Of a stretch of DNA of 64,000 bases, positions 22,944 through 33,777 are shown piece by piece. The DNA comes from Pestalotiopsis fici W106-1. Lineage: Eukaryota; Ascomycota; Sordariomycetes; Amphisphaeriales; Sporocadaceae. The stretch covers positions 1,617,077-1,681,076 of the forward strand of contig NW_006917095.1 in NCBI RefSeq assembly GCF_000516985.1. Direction: 5' to 3'. Both the position numbers and the translations under genes were made by a program. The notes below the pieces were generated by a model. It saw only the letters and a list, made by a program, of their open reading frames with translations. It did not search any database and had not been told where the DNA came from. Each line of letters starts with the position of its first letter. The stretch's first letter is position 1.

Positions 22944-24091
22944 CTATGCTGCTGCATGAGATTCGGGCAATGGCGATGTCGGCGGTGGTGCGTCAAAAAC
23001 GGCAGGCTTCTCATCCGTGACCTTGACAGATTCCAGCTTCTGAATAAGCTCTTGAGGATCAATCTCAGTATCCGAGGTGCTGGCGCGCTCCTTGTCGATT
23101 TCCTTGATAGCAGGGAGCTGGACGCCGTGAGGAGCCAGACCGCCGAGAAAGTCCTCGAGCTCGCCAATGTGCTTGCCGCCCTCTTCCCAACGCTTGGTTC
23201 GCTCTATGCGCCTCTCTTCGCAAAGCTTCATCAAGGCAGGCCAGTACACCGAGTGGTCATAGTCAAAGTCAAGCTCACCCATAAACTCCTTCCACAACTG
23301 CTCCTTGGGGACATATTGCGTCATGTCCTCATTAAACTTGAGCTTTTCCCTTGTCAGGGGGTCGATGAATGGTGTGATGAGCTTGAAAAAGCCCCAGACG
23401 AGGAAAGGAACTATGCCGGGAGTTAGCAAAAATGACAGTACCAATTTCATGACAAGTCCTTACCATTGATAATAAGCGCCTTGCCCAGTCTCTCTGGGTA
23501 GTGAGTTTGCAGGATGTTTAGGACCTCCTTACCCTGGCCGATACCAGGGGCGGTGTTTGTCCTGCTCTTGCCCGACTTGAAGTTGATCAGCAAGGCCAGA
23601 GTCTCCTGCTGCGGTGGCATAAGCTCAATGACACGCTCAACCATGAACACCAGGTGCTGAACCTGTCTTGGAGAGACTTCGGTGTTTTGGCGGCCCGGGT
23701 TCAGGTACTGGCACGGCCGGCCTTGCTTATCATAACCGATAATGATCTGCTTTCCAGTCTCATTCTCGGGGGAGATGTGGTCCGCAGTGAGCTCGTCCAC
23801 GCCGTACTCCCTCCGCCAGGTCAGCGTCTCTAGGATGCGCTTCTCTGCATCCTCCTTCTTCCACTTGACGGCACGCAGATACCGCAGCAGACACTCGCGG
23901 GTGAGCCACTGCTTCTCGCGGTCGGTGAGAGGACCGCCCTTGCCCTGGGTGGACGGGACTTCAGTCCAGCCCTTTGCCTTTTCCAATAGCCAGTCATACT
24001 TGGCTTGCTGTTCCTCATTGATCACGGGCCTCTCCGGCGGCTTGCAGTGGGAGGCCGGAGCTAGCAGTGGTGTTTTCAGGGGTGCTGCCAT
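22944..24091 (-). CDS. pdr16: Sec14-like CRAL-TRIO phosphatidylinositol transfer protein, Pdr16 type
   Basis: Lipid transfer protein that binds PI and sterol or PC; in yeasts Pdr16/Sfh3 affects sterol balance and azole tolerance at lipid droplets and the cell periphery. Exons 24091-23464 and 23410-22944; intron 23411-23463 (53 nt, GTAAGG donor, CATAG acceptor); product 364 aa. CRAL-TRIO N-domain at about 45-105 (LTRECLLRYLRAVKWKKEDA), then the lipid-binding lobe: IIIGYDKQGRPCQYLNPGRQ, FMVERVIELMPPQQETLALL, VLNILQTHYPERLGKALIIN, VPFLVWGFFKLITPFIDPLT. The last 100 residues are a charged tail seen in the Pdr16 group and absent from Sec14. The leader region (about 24180-24330) is CT-rich on the coding strand. 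Confidence 0.88.
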
Positions 24092-24402
24092 GGTGGCCGA
24101 AAAACGGCGGGAGTGGAAGCGGAAAATATGCGTGACTTGTGTGTGTGTATTGAGCAGTGAAAATCACAGGCCCGACTTGAACGACAGATCAAAAAGATCT
24201 AAGAGAGAGAGTGCAGAAACAGCAAATCTATCTTGAAGAAGGCAAAACGGGACACGCAGACTGAATGGGTGGTAAGTGAAAGAGAAATTGGGCGCAGAGA
24301 GACGGAAAGAGATTGGAGTGAGAGTGTTTGTCGAATCAATTTCGTTAAACCCAAAAAGGCCAAATTCGAGACCCTGTTCCCGTCAGCCAGCTCAATTACC
24401 GG

Positions 24403-24455
24403 GGACTGCTGCTACTGGGGGGCCTAAATTTGTAAATTTTGGGGGCTCGGGGGGG
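24403..24455 (+). other. G-run cluster, possible G-quadruplex
   Basis: Runs GGGG (24403-24406), GGGGGG (24417-24422), GGGGG (24441-24445) and GGGGGGG (24449-24455), with an AT-rich loop between the second and third. It lies 310 bp upstream of the Pdr16-like ATG. Formation of a quadruplex is only a possibility because one loop is 18 nt. Confidence 0.3.
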
Positions 24456-25725
24456 TTATGCTGCACACTGCACTGCTACATAAACCCCAAGTGAGGCTAA
24501 CCACGGATTTGGGTCCGAAATAGTGGCATGAACACCAAAGTAGCCCCTGGGGCTCCCAGTCGCTCCCCGCCAGATCCACTGCTTCCAGCACTGCTTCCAT
24601 CCCGTATCATCGGTCGTTCTCTCGGGGGATCTACTATTTTATTCTCTGCACTCGCCTTTTTGCGCATCCGACTGTGCAGTCTTGTGCTCTTGCTTATCTG
24701 CACTGTATCGTGTGCAAAACAAGGAGAGCCACACACTGCACCGTCCGCTGGAAGGGGGGAAATATATCTCCCTTCCTTACATGCAGTACGTAACACATGT
24801 CCGCGGCTTCCGAAATATCGAACAATTTCGCAGAGTATTGTGCAAATTGAAAACACGCCATTGTTCACCGAGCACGGTGGGTGATGTCTTGGGCGATCTT
24901 TTGATTAATTGATACGTTAGAAACAGAGGCATGGCATTGCGCTCATTGAAATGTACCATCGGCACAATGAGCAGGATTTATCGAATCGGCCCAGTCCCCA
25001 TCTAGAACCACTAGCAAGACTATCTAAATATATTTCTTGTGTCTAGTGCCAGCAAAGCACAAAGCCTGGTTGAACCCAAGCAGGTAGTCTTATGGAAAAC
25101 GGCCTAAAGCTCAACCATATGTGACATCTACTGTAGGCGGTTGTGGTTTATATGAGAGCACGAGGCCGTTGACGGCTGCTGCTTCATCTCAGGGGTGGTC
25201 CACCACGACGCTGACTTTCGCAATGCACCCGGGGAAAGTCCCTGTCGATCTCTTTTCCACTAAAGATGCAAATAGATCCATCATTGTTTATTGATAATAA
25301 CCATTTCAAAAACGGTGGTATGAAGTCGTATCTGAGATCGGCGAGGCCTTTGGTCAATCAGACCAAGGGCTTCAAAATTCGGTGAACAAATTTTAAAGAC
25401 CAGGCAATACAGATTATGGAATCATTTATGCTTATTAAAACTGACCAAAGCATTCAGGGCACCACTGCTTGGGAAAATTCATGATTTGGTAATTCTGTAG
25501 ACCTTGATTGGGTTTTAAAGCATGTCTTTTTTTCCCTCCACGTCTCACGCTTGCCATGGAGGTAGAGAGAATGAATATATCCACGATCTCGCAAACTATT
25601 TTTGAAGGTGGGAGGGCAGGTACTTATAGATTTGCCTCTGGTAGCACCAAATGAGCGTGTACAGATTATATCCTTAGTCGGTCATCGGTGGTTGACCCCA
25701 CCATTAAAACCACTTTAAGTGCTCG

Positions 25726-25742
25726 ACGCGTCTTAGTCGCGT
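25726..25742. promoter_or_regulatory. MCB (ACGCGT) plus adjacent CGCGT before DNA polymerase alpha B subunit
   Basis: ACGCGT at 25726-25731 and CGCGT at 25738-25742, about 140-155 bp upstream of the Pol12 ATG. MCB boxes bound by MBF drive S-phase genes, including DNA polymerase alpha subunits, in yeasts. Position, motif and gene function agree. Confidence 0.55.
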
Positions 25743-25880
25743 CTCGTGCCTGGGAAACTTCAACACCAGACTGAAACTCAATCGCACAGGCCGATTCAGT
25801 CTTACATATTCAGCATTGTCGGCTGACCTCTCGATTTGCTTTTTTGGCCATCTCAGAGGCATTACCTGTGTGATCTCACA

Positions 25881-28053
25881 ATGGCGGATGCAGATGTGCA
25901 GGAACTCAATGAGCGCTTTGCTCTGGGCGACAAGCCCCTCGAGCCCGACATGCTGGCCGAGCTGCAGTCCATAATGCGCCTCTACTCCCTGTCGGTCCAG
26001 GACCTGTTTTTCAAATGGGAGAGCTACTGCATCAAGTTGGAAATGGACGAGTTGAAGCTGTCTGTCGACACCCTTCGTAATTTGAAGCGAGACATACAAG
26101 ACTCTCTCGAGCGTGAGTCGCGCACTCAGCATGCTCATGTCAAGACGGAAAAGAGGGCCGGCGCAACCCCAAGGGCGGCAGGCAAGGGAAACGTCAATGC
26201 CGGTGATGTGTTTGGCATGTCGGTACCCTGATATCATGACTTCAAGAGTTCCAACATACTGATATTGTCTATAGCTTGGAAGGGATGACTACTCCGGGCG
26301 CTGCAAAGTTGAATAGAAACTCATCAGCGAGGAGAAAGCCCGAAACGCCTTCGGCATCGCGGGTCAGAGGCGGTCTTCCAGATAGCTCGCCAAGCACCGT
26401 AGATCGGCATCTGAATGAGATGAATGCTACCAAGTAAGTGCACAACAGCTCAAGCAAAAAGAAAGCAAATTACTGACAAGCTCAGGGCTGCTGCGTTCAA
26501 CGACAGACAGAACGCTGGAGAGGTTACTGAAGTGCTCAATAACCACCTCAAACCAGCAGAACCCCCAATCGCGCCTTACGGAGAGTCTCGCATCAAACTG
26601 ACTGCTGCATCTGATATAAAGAAATTAGCATATAAGCCCCTCGCCATGAAGCTGTCCGAAGCCTCAGAGATTCTAGACGACAGGATAGATGAGTTTCAGG
26701 GCCTCGTGAGAGAGTATTACAAGCTGGACGATACGGCCTTTGGAAGTGCAGCAAGTCAAGGTACTTCGGAAATTTACGCTGTTGGCAGGATCGCATCCGA
26801 CTCTCTGGAAGGCAAGCTTAATGCAGCTTCATTAGTTCTGGAAACGTCGAGACGGACAGGAGGTGGCCTCAGGATACCCCTGAATCTGAAGAGACTTCCG
26901 GGCTTTCAATTCTTCCCAGGTCAGGTTGCTGCTTTCAAGGGCACCAACACAACAGGAACCGAGTTCACCGTTTTAGAAGTGCTCCAGATTCCTCTGCTTC
27001 CCAATGCTGCCTCATCGCCAGCAACCATCGAGACGCACCGGGAGAAGCTTCGAGGCGGACCAGACGCCATGGAATCCGATGATGAGCCAGCACCCCTCAA
27101 CATCATATTCGGATCTGGTCCCTATACATCTGACGACAACTTGGATTTTGAGCCTCTTCATGCCCTTTGCAGTCAAGCCGCCGACACGTACGCCGACGCC
27201 CTTGTCTTGACTGGGCCCTTTATCGATGTGGACCATCCTCTCATTGCCACTGGCGACTTTGACCTGCCAGAAGATGCCCAGATCGATCCCGACACAGCCA
27301 CTATGAATACAGTCTTCAAGTATATGATCTCGCCAGCCCTAAATCGCCTGGCCGCTTCCAACCCGTCAGTAACGATCCTGCTCGTGCCGTCAGTGCGCGA
27401 TGTCATTGCCAAACACGTCTCATGGCCACAAGATCCCTTTCCGAGAAAGGAGCTGGGTCTTCCCAAAGCAGCACGTATCATTGGAAACCCAATGGCCCTG
27501 TCTCTCAACGAGGTAGTCATGGGTATCTCTTCTCAGGATCCGCTGTGGGAGCTGCGATCTGAAGAGCTCATTGGCGGAAAGCCGAGCGATGCACAGTTGT
27601 TGAGCCGACTGCCGCGATATCTCATTGAGCAACGGCATTTCTTCCCCCTCTACCCACCCATGGACAGGACGAAGCTGCCCAAGACTGGTACGGCCGACGG
27701 CATTGCAACTGGCGCAATGCTCGACACGAGTTATCTGAGGCTGGGCGACATGGTGAATGTTCGGCCCGATGTCTTGGTTGTTCCCAGTGCACTGCCGCCT
27801 TTTGCCAAGGTAAGATGATGATTGTCCTTGACACCTTCCACATGACCATGAAAACTTCCCGTTGCTAATGAATACCCAGGTCGTCGAAAGTGTATTGGTC
27901 ATCAATCCGGGATACCTCTCGAAACGCAGAGGTGCAGGCACGTATGCCCGTATGACGTTATATCCACCAAAATTGAGCGCGGAAGAGGTTGGAAGCGCCA
28001 TGGTCAGTCACAAGGTATTTGAGAGAGCGAGAATCGAAATTACAAGGATATAA
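25881..28053 (+). CDS. pol12: DNA polymerase alpha-primase subunit B
   Basis: Non-catalytic B subunit linking polymerase alpha to primase and to telomere/Cdc13-type factors at replication initiation. Exons 25881-26218, 26275-26433, 26486-27809 and 27880-28053; product 664 aa. Introns 2 and 3 have standard donors (GTAAGT, GTAAGA). Intron 1 (26219-26274) must use GTCGGT to stay in frame, yielding VFGI-LEGMTTPGAAK. The N-terminal helical domain (about 1-100) is followed by a Ser/Pro-rich linker (RKPETPSASR), an OB-fold (RTGGGLRIPLNLKRLPGFQF, FPGQVAAFKG) and the inactive calcineurin-like phosphoesterase domain (LVLTGPFIDVDHP, VTILLVPSVRDVIAKHV, IIGNPMALSLNEVVMGI, RPDVLVVPSALPPFAK, VLVINPGYLSKRR). 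Preceded by an MCB element. Confidence 0.93.
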
Positions 28054-28285
28054 AACAGCGCATGTATATTTGGCCATCATATCATAATTTGACTGTCCGC
28101 GTTTCGCTCTCGAGACAACACATAGTCTGGACTAGTGACAAGTCAACAGCTTCATAGATTAGCTGACGACTCCGTATCGATGAAATATCACAAAGTGCTG
28201 AATTTGTTTGACCAATTCCACGATATCATGGTTCTTTGTCTTTATTTTGCTAGGGATCAAGCGACAATCTAGACTGCATTGCCAC

Positions 28286-29692
28286 CTACCTTGAATCCAC
28301 CCTTCTTCGCTTATCACTTTCATAGCGATCGGCCTCCCGCGATGAATCCCTCTTCCGCCTGTGGCCATAGTCGTCCTGATCGCGGTCTCGCCTAGGCGAC
28401 CTACTCCGGGAATCCGACCGCCTTCTCCGGCGGTCGTCATCCCTTCTATCGTCGTCCCGTGGTCGGTAGCTACTCCGATCCCTTGCCGTGTCTGCAGCAC
28501 CACGGTCCCTCCTCTCGCCCAGGGGAATAGCGTTGGCGCCGCCGGGGCCTTCCCTATCCTTATTGCCTCTCCAGTCGCCGTCCCTCATCTCCCGGCCCGG
28601 ACGGTGATCTCTGAACTCGCCCCAGCGGCCTGTATCCTCGGACTTGAGGTCGCGGTATTTCGAGGCGCCCTTGCGACCGAGCTTGGTGGCGTCACGCATC
28701 TGCAGAGCCTTTGGCAGCAGGGAGCGATCAACCTCGTCCTCAAAACGAGCGCCCATGACATCACGGGACGCCAAGGCCCCGGCCTCCTCCGAATCTTGGA
28801 AGAAGGCGCCCTTGTGGAAATACTTGCCCATAAAGGCCATCTTGCCGCGTCCTTCCTTCTCGTCGCGCTGGCGGGCGAGATGAGCCTCGTCCTCGGCACG
28901 GCGCTCCTCCTCGGTTAAGTTGCGGCGGCGCTCGATCTCGGCCATTTCGCGCTCACGCGCCTCGACGGCCTCGCGGTCCCGCTTGATGCGCCGCAGCTCC
29001 CTCACCTTCCACGCAGCCGCCTCGGCCTCGGGGTCCACGTCGTCCTCCGTGTCCACGTCCGACCCTTGGTTGCCCCCTTCGTCCCCGTCCTCCCAAAACA
29101 TGCGGCCCGCCGCTTTGGCCGCCTGGTCCTTGCGGATTTGCTCCTCAATCATGGCGTCCGCCTCGGCCTGTCGGCGGGCCGCCGCCTCCTGCTCTGCCTT
29201 TTCTGGATCTTCTTTTTGCTCGGCTGATGCTGCTGCTTGGGCGCCACCGTTGCGTTGTGACTTGGGGATAAATTTGGGACGGATCATGAGGTTTCGTCGC
29301 GGTCGCTCATCTTCGCTGCTCTCTTCCTCTTCGTCATCGTCCTCCTCTTCCGAACTCGAGCCATCGTCGCCACCCTTGTTGGGCTCTGCATCGTTGCCGC
29401 TCTCCTCCTCTGTCACGAAACCCTCCTCGGCCGCTTTCCTCTCCAACTCTTCCGTCGTCACGCGCTTTTGCAGCTCCTGCTGCTGCGGTGGTATTTTTCG
29501 AATGGGAGCATTGCTAGAGCTGATAATCTTGCCGGCTGACGATACCTTGGGAGGCGGCGCTGGGGTCTTTTTCTTCTGTTGTTGCTGCTGTTGCTGCGGC
29601 TGTTCGTCGTCGGAGCTGTCTGAATCCGAAGATGAGGACCCCCCGCGCGCCTTGCCGGCATAGTGCCGCTGGATGCGCGGCTTGATGACCAT
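28286..29692 (-). CDS. MFAP1-family spliceosomal protein
   Basis: MFAP1 (micro-fibrillar-associated protein 1; Spp381-related) is a component of the spliceosomal B complex that binds Prp38. Single exon, 468 aa. The ATG used is MVIKPRIQRHYAGKARGG; the frame is open further upstream but only from non-ATG codons. Order: acidic/Ser-rich start with a Gln run (7 Q), acidic EEEDDDEEEESSEDE block, RPKFIPKSQRNG, long charged helix (WKVRELRRIKRDREAVEARE), then the MFAP1 C-terminal signature: GKYFHKGAFFQD, FEDEVDRSLLPKALQMRD, GRKGASKYRDLKSEDTGRWG. A fungal RD/RS-rich extension of about 100 residues ends the protein. Its stop codon faces the Pol12 stop 232 bp away. Confidence 0.88.
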   Translation of the reverse strand: MVIKPRIQRHYAGKARGGSSSSDSDSSDDEQPQQQQQQQKKKTPAPPPKVSSAGKIISSSNAPIRKIPPQQQELQKRVTTEELERKAAEEGFVTEEESGNDAEPNKGGDDGSSSEEEDDDEEEESSEDERPRRNLMIRPKFIPKSQRNGGAQAAASAEQKEDPEKAEQEAAARRQAEADAMIEEQIRKDQAAKAAGRMFWEDGDEGGNQGSDVDTEDDVDPEAEAAAWKVRELRRIKRDREAVEAREREMAEIERRRNLTEEERRAEDEAHLARQRDEKEGRGKMAFMGKYFHKGAFFQDSEEAGALASRDVMGARFEDEVDRSLLPKALQMRDATKLGRKGASKYRDLKSEDTGRWGEFRDHRPGREMRDGDWRGNKDREGPGGANAIPLGERRDRGAADTARDRSSYRPRDDDRRDDDRRRRRSDSRSRSPRRDRDQDDYGHRRKRDSSREADRYESDKRRRVDSR

Positions 29693-30487
29693 TTTTCCTC
29701 TTTCGTGGTCGCGATTGCGCGCGCGCGGCTGCTCGGTTGTGTTTGCTACTGCCAGGGACGACAATGAAGTACGAGAGCTTCTCGGTTGTGCGCTGAAAGC
29801 TCTAAATTGAATATATTGTCCCAGCCTAATATTGGACAAGGTATTATTGGAGATAAACGAGTTCCGTTTGGTCAGATGCTTCAGTTTGTGGTTCTGCGCC
29901 AGAAAATACCAAAAGTTCCGAGCGGTTGCGATTAAACGAAGGAAACTGCAGCTCGCCCATGCAGCGCGCGGCGGCTCGCTGATTTAGAATGGAGCTTGCC
30001 TACAAGGAGTGGGGCTGCGGGACGATAAGCGATAAAGTATAACATGCATAATAATGTTCAACTGGCCATGTCAAGTAAATCCTAGCCACTTGTAGCGATT
30101 CTTTTGCCGAATCACTATCCTGATCACTTGTAGTCAGCGCACGAATTAAATGTTTTACTGTATTTCAGACTCTTGTACCGGTCCGTACATGTGAACCTGG
30201 TCCGATTGTCTAGAATTATATTGCTTGAAATATGGGTTTCCTGCCTACAATATATGTATGGCATACCATTCATGAGAACGCCATCGCTATGCTAAATTCA
30301 ATCATCATGGCCCCATTCATTGCTCATTGCAGCGCCGTAGCCAGCAATTAGTAGAAGAATCAAAAGCCAGTAACCTACTGTCCTCTAGTGTTGATGAGCA
30401 TACGTCCTGTCGCCTGGACGAATGCTACAAGTGTCCCTTTCAGCATATAATTTTCCGAATTAGATTTGTGTCCATCGATAATGCAGC
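29693..30487. other. Spacer between MFAP1 start and USP stop
   Basis: 795 bp with the MFAP1 promoter (minus) and the USP 3' flank. A CGCGCGCGCG stretch at 29719-29729 lies 30 bp before the MFAP1 ATG. No gene seen. Confidence 0.45.
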
Positions 30488-32617
30488 TCAGGAGTTTGGT
30501 CTACTCAGAAGACCAACAATAAAGTTGTCAACTTCGCCTATCTTGATGGGATCGCTTGATTGTGGCGTTCCGATCTTGATCATTGTTTGGGGTGTTTCCA
30601 TTTCTTCAACGGGTACTTTGATAGAAGGCTCGGAGACTGGATCCGTACCATCTACAGCCTGGGTAGCAGTCGAAGATGTCGATTTCGGTTGTGCTTCCGC
30701 AGCTTGCTCGAGCTCCGGTTCGGCCTTCCCCGATTCAGATACCAGTACTGAATGAGGATCAACACAATCGTAGAACAGCATGAAAACTCCGCCTTGGCCC
30801 AGAACATCCTCTTGTGCGACTTCCCAGACGCTTTCGTCGCTGAGCCGCCACCACTTTTCTGTGTCCTCTTCGTTACTGGTCGTTTCGACTAGAGTCTTCT
30901 CCGTGTCTAGAGATTCCGTCTCTTCGTCGGCCGAGTCTGACCGTGATTGGACCTTTTCCTCTGTAGAATGCTTTCGGAAGCAAATGTAATGACCATTTTC
31001 ATGCTGACCTTGGTGAGTGACGACTGCGCGCAGCTCATAAATTGGTCCGCTGATCTGTGAAGGATGGCGGTCGCCGGAGATCATTGAAGCCTTAGGGTCT
31101 GATACCCAAGTTTCCTGATCACGGCTGAGTTCATCTTTTTCGACATCTACCAAGGACTCTTTACGAAAAGCAGCCGTGTGATCAGCACTACCCAGACACC
31201 AAGGGCCGAGATCAAGAGTCCGGGGGAATTTGACGGCAGCCATGTTTTTCCACATGTGGCCAGTATTGAAGTCGAAAACAGACCGGTTGACGTGAACGGC
31301 CAGACTCTTGGGAGGTCGGGCGATTGCAACCTGCTTGGTTTTGGTTGAGCTCGAGCGATGTTGCGCCAAGATTTTACACTTCTCTTTCAGAGTCTTTTCC
31401 TCAAAATCATCCTCTTCTAATGCCTGTTCAACGGCTGCAAGGCGTGACCGCACCCCTTGCAACACGAATTCGGGTTTCCCAGTGAGTTGTTGGAGAACCG
31501 TTGTCTGGATGTCTCTCGCTTTGAGAAGTGTGCACTTGTTGCATTCGACCTGCTCAATAAACTCGATTTGCGTATAATGATCGAGCAGCTCATATAAATC
31601 ATGTTGCATGGTCCCAACACCAAGATTAAGCGTGATGCAATTGAAAGGCTGTAGGGAGAGGCCCTCCGAGTATCCGCACTGAACGCAGGCAACTCGTTGC
31701 GCAGTCATGCCTTCGAGAGGGTTGCGGGCAACCTTTGATTCAGAGCTTGATTTGGAGGATGTGGTGGCTGATAGATATCCGCTATCATCACTGTGATGGC
31801 TCTCAGTGTCATCTTTGGTCAGGGCAGTCTCCAAGCCGGATTGTTTTGTTTGCCCCTTGGCAGCCTTCACAACCTCCTTCTCAATCTCGTCCAGAAGTTT
31901 GGAAAAGTATTCTTGAGCGTCTTGTTGCTCCCAGCTGTGAAGCGACTTGAGCTTGGCAGGTGTCCACAGGGTCTTTCCATTGTTCTCGTGGTCTTTGAGC
32001 TCACGAATCAGCTGCTGCAAGGTGCCTGCAGAGCCTTGCTGTAAAGATTGGTCTGCCTCCACGGGGTCGACTCTTGCACTTTCAAGATATTCTGGCAGAG
32101 GCTGTAGCGAAACCAGGCCTTGAAGAATGCTGTTTTGGAAGCAGGAATAATCTATGTTGCCTAGACCAGCTGGTGTGTGAGGATCGCCCTTGAGGAGAGA
32201 ACGACCAGATAGTGTAGAAAGACTCTTCTTCCCTGCGCTCGCGACCGAGCCAATGATGCCACCCCCTGGTTGATCCATGCCTAATAGTTTCCTCAGGAGA
32301 TCGCTCTTTGCAGCAAAAGTTCGTGGGCGTGAGGACTTGAGGCCCGGGAACATGGGAGGGTTGAGCCAGTTATCGATCGCGTAGAGCAGCGCAGCAGGCG
32401 TGATGGTAATGAGTAAGTCCCAAAGCAGCTCGCCGGGGTGCCGGTGGCGATGAAAGGGTGAAGAATGAAGCGACTGATAGAAGGCTGTGAACAATATTCC
32501 GGCAGCGACTATGAGGACGGTGGGATTCTTGAACCACTCCAGCCAAGGCTGTTGAGCGGACTGAGATGCGTATCTGCCGGGGGGTTCGTGATGTCTTGAG
32601 GTGTATCGATGGTCCAT
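30488..32617 (-). CDS. Membrane-anchored ubiquitin-specific protease (UBP/USP family)
   Basis: Deubiquitinase of the C19 papain-like fold. Single exon, 709 aa. Two hydrophobic segments near the N-terminus (about 33-49 and 65-81) should anchor it in the ER or mitochondrial outer membrane. Cys box: GLGNIDYSCFQNSILQGL with the candidate nucleophile at Cys159. The usual G-N-T before the Cys is D-Y-S here, so the oxyanion Asn is replaced. QQDAQEYFSKLLDEIEKE follows. Two CxxC pairs (CVQCGYSEG and CNKCTLLKA) form the zinc ribbon. His box: ENGHYICFRKHS; third-residue region WWRLSDESVWEVAQEDVL and GGVFMLFYD. Closest named relatives are yeast Ubp1 and human USP30 by layout; I cannot choose between them. 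Divergent from Alb1. Confidence 0.88.
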   Translation of the reverse strand: MDHRYTSRHHEPPGRYASQSAQQPWLEWFKNPTVLIVAAGILFTAFYQSLHSSPFHRHRHPGELLWDLLITITPAALLYAIDNWLNPPMFPGLKSSRPRTFAAKSDLLRKLLGMDQPGGGIIGSVASAGKKSLSTLSGRSLLKGDPHTPAGLGNIDYSCFQNSILQGLVSLQPLPEYLESARVDPVEADQSLQQGSAGTLQQLIRELKDHENNGKTLWTPAKLKSLHSWEQQDAQEYFSKLLDEIEKEVVKAAKGQTKQSGLETALTKDDTESHHSDDSGYLSATTSSKSSSESKVARNPLEGMTAQRVACVQCGYSEGLSLQPFNCITLNLGVGTMQHDLYELLDHYTQIEFIEQVECNKCTLLKARDIQTTVLQQLTGKPEFVLQGVRSRLAAVEQALEEDDFEEKTLKEKCKILAQHRSSSTKTKQVAIARPPKSLAVHVNRSVFDFNTGHMWKNMAAVKFPRTLDLGPWCLGSADHTAAFRKESLVDVEKDELSRDQETWVSDPKASMISGDRHPSQISGPIYELRAVVTHQGQHENGHYICFRKHSTEEKVQSRSDSADEETESLDTEKTLVETTSNEEDTEKWWRLSDESVWEVAQEDVLGQGGVFMLFYDCVDPHSVLVSESGKAEPELEQAAEAQPKSTSSTATQAVDGTDPVSEPSIKVPVEEMETPQTMIKIGTPQSSDPIKIGEVDNFIVGLLSRPNS

Positions 32618-33187
32618 TCTGAGGACTCGAGTTGCGAGAGGCTTGTCGCGAGGATGACTGTGCGTGCGTGGTAGTTGAAGTAACTTCCCGATGCGCTTTC
32701 AAGATTAGGTGCATCTAACGGTTGGCGTTGGGTTGGCAGAGCACACAACAAAACCAGCCATGATCAAGGGGCAGAGTATTCGAAAGGGAATGAGCCGTGT
32801 TTAGTGTGTTGCTGAACAGGGAGTCGAAAATGTCAGAGCACGGAAGATGGTTGAAGAAGAAATAAGTGGCCTCACACACGAACAAGGGTCTTGAGGAGGC
32901 CATTGTCTGGCAATCTTGATCAGATGTCTGACCGATGGCTTGCGCGCCAATGGCCAGGGCTATCAGCGCTGTTTTTCAGTGGGACCAGTGCTAAGATAAA
33001 CATATCACAAGCTTATCGACCCCGTTATCGCGACTTTGCAGCGGGGCACTGTCCAAAAATTTAGGGACTCTTTCCCATCACTTGCAAATGGGCAACGCTG
33101 ACACTAGGCGCAACAAGACATCTTTGTCTATGGTACCTATTTGCGCGCACTTTCAGCAGACAAGACAGGTCCTATAATTCCAAAACA
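32618..33187. other. Divergent upstream region, USP / Alb1
   Basis: 570 bp between ATGs. No gene or clear motif seen. Confidence 0.45.
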
Positions 33188-33777
33188 ATGGCCAAGGGTG
33201 GAATCACCAAGAAGAGAGGTACGAAATACCATTTGATTGTGGAATGCGCATCTGGATTCTAATCATCTTTGCAGCTCCTCCTTCGAAGCACTCGCGCGAA
33301 GCGAGGAGAGCCACCTCACCTGGTATCGACACCGACAAGTCGCTGAAGGAAGTAAGAGCGCCGGCAGAATCCATCAACCACCGCCCCTCCGTCTTGGCTA
33401 TTCACCAAAATGCCGGCGTGAGCAAGAAACAGAAGCGCGGGAGAGCGCAAAGCTCCAGGGCCAAGAAGAGACAGGAAGATGCACAGGACAAGGCCATTGC
33501 AATTATCGAGCGCACTGAGAACAAGGTCGAAAAGAGCAAAGACAGCTCGAGGAACATTCAGAGGCGGCGCAAGGACTGGGACGACGTCAACAAGTCGATC
33601 CCTGTAACACAAAATGCCTTCGGCAGTTTACAGGATGAGAATGATGACGATGACCAGAGCGAGAATTCCGAGCTGGACGATGAGATGAGCGAGGTCAAGC
33701 AGGCGAATACTGCTGTGCTCGCACAGGTCCCACAAATCCCAGCAGCTGTGATGGACGACGACGACGACATATTATAG
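33188..33777 (+). CDS. alb1: Ribosome biogenesis protein Alb1
   Basis: Shuttling pre-60S factor that works with Arx1 in nuclear export of the large subunit. Exons 33188-33218 (31 nt) and 33275-33777; intron 33219-33274 (56 nt, GTACGA donor, CTAATC branch, GCAG acceptor); product 177 aa. The family signature follows the splice junction: KHSREARRATSPGIDTDKSL. The middle is very basic (KKQKRGRAQSSRAKKRQ), then NIQRRRKDWDDVN, and the C-terminus is acidic, ending DDDDDIL. This basic-then-acidic layout is normal for Alb1. Confidence 0.85.

Larger units (their letters stand above)
24092..25880. other. Divergent intergenic region, Pdr16-like / Pol12
   Basis: 1.8 kb without a supported gene. Contents: the CT-rich Pdr16 leader (minus), a G-run cluster (24403-24455), AT-rich DNA at 24900-25680, and MCB-type sites before Pol12. 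ORFs at 24497-24912 overlap on both strands and lack homology. Confidence 0.5.

Noticed and set aside
28361..29663. Antisense ORFs of 185 and 247 aa opposite MFAP1
   Set aside because: Ser/Leu-rich shadows of Glu/Arg codons; MFAP1 on the minus strand has the domain evidence.
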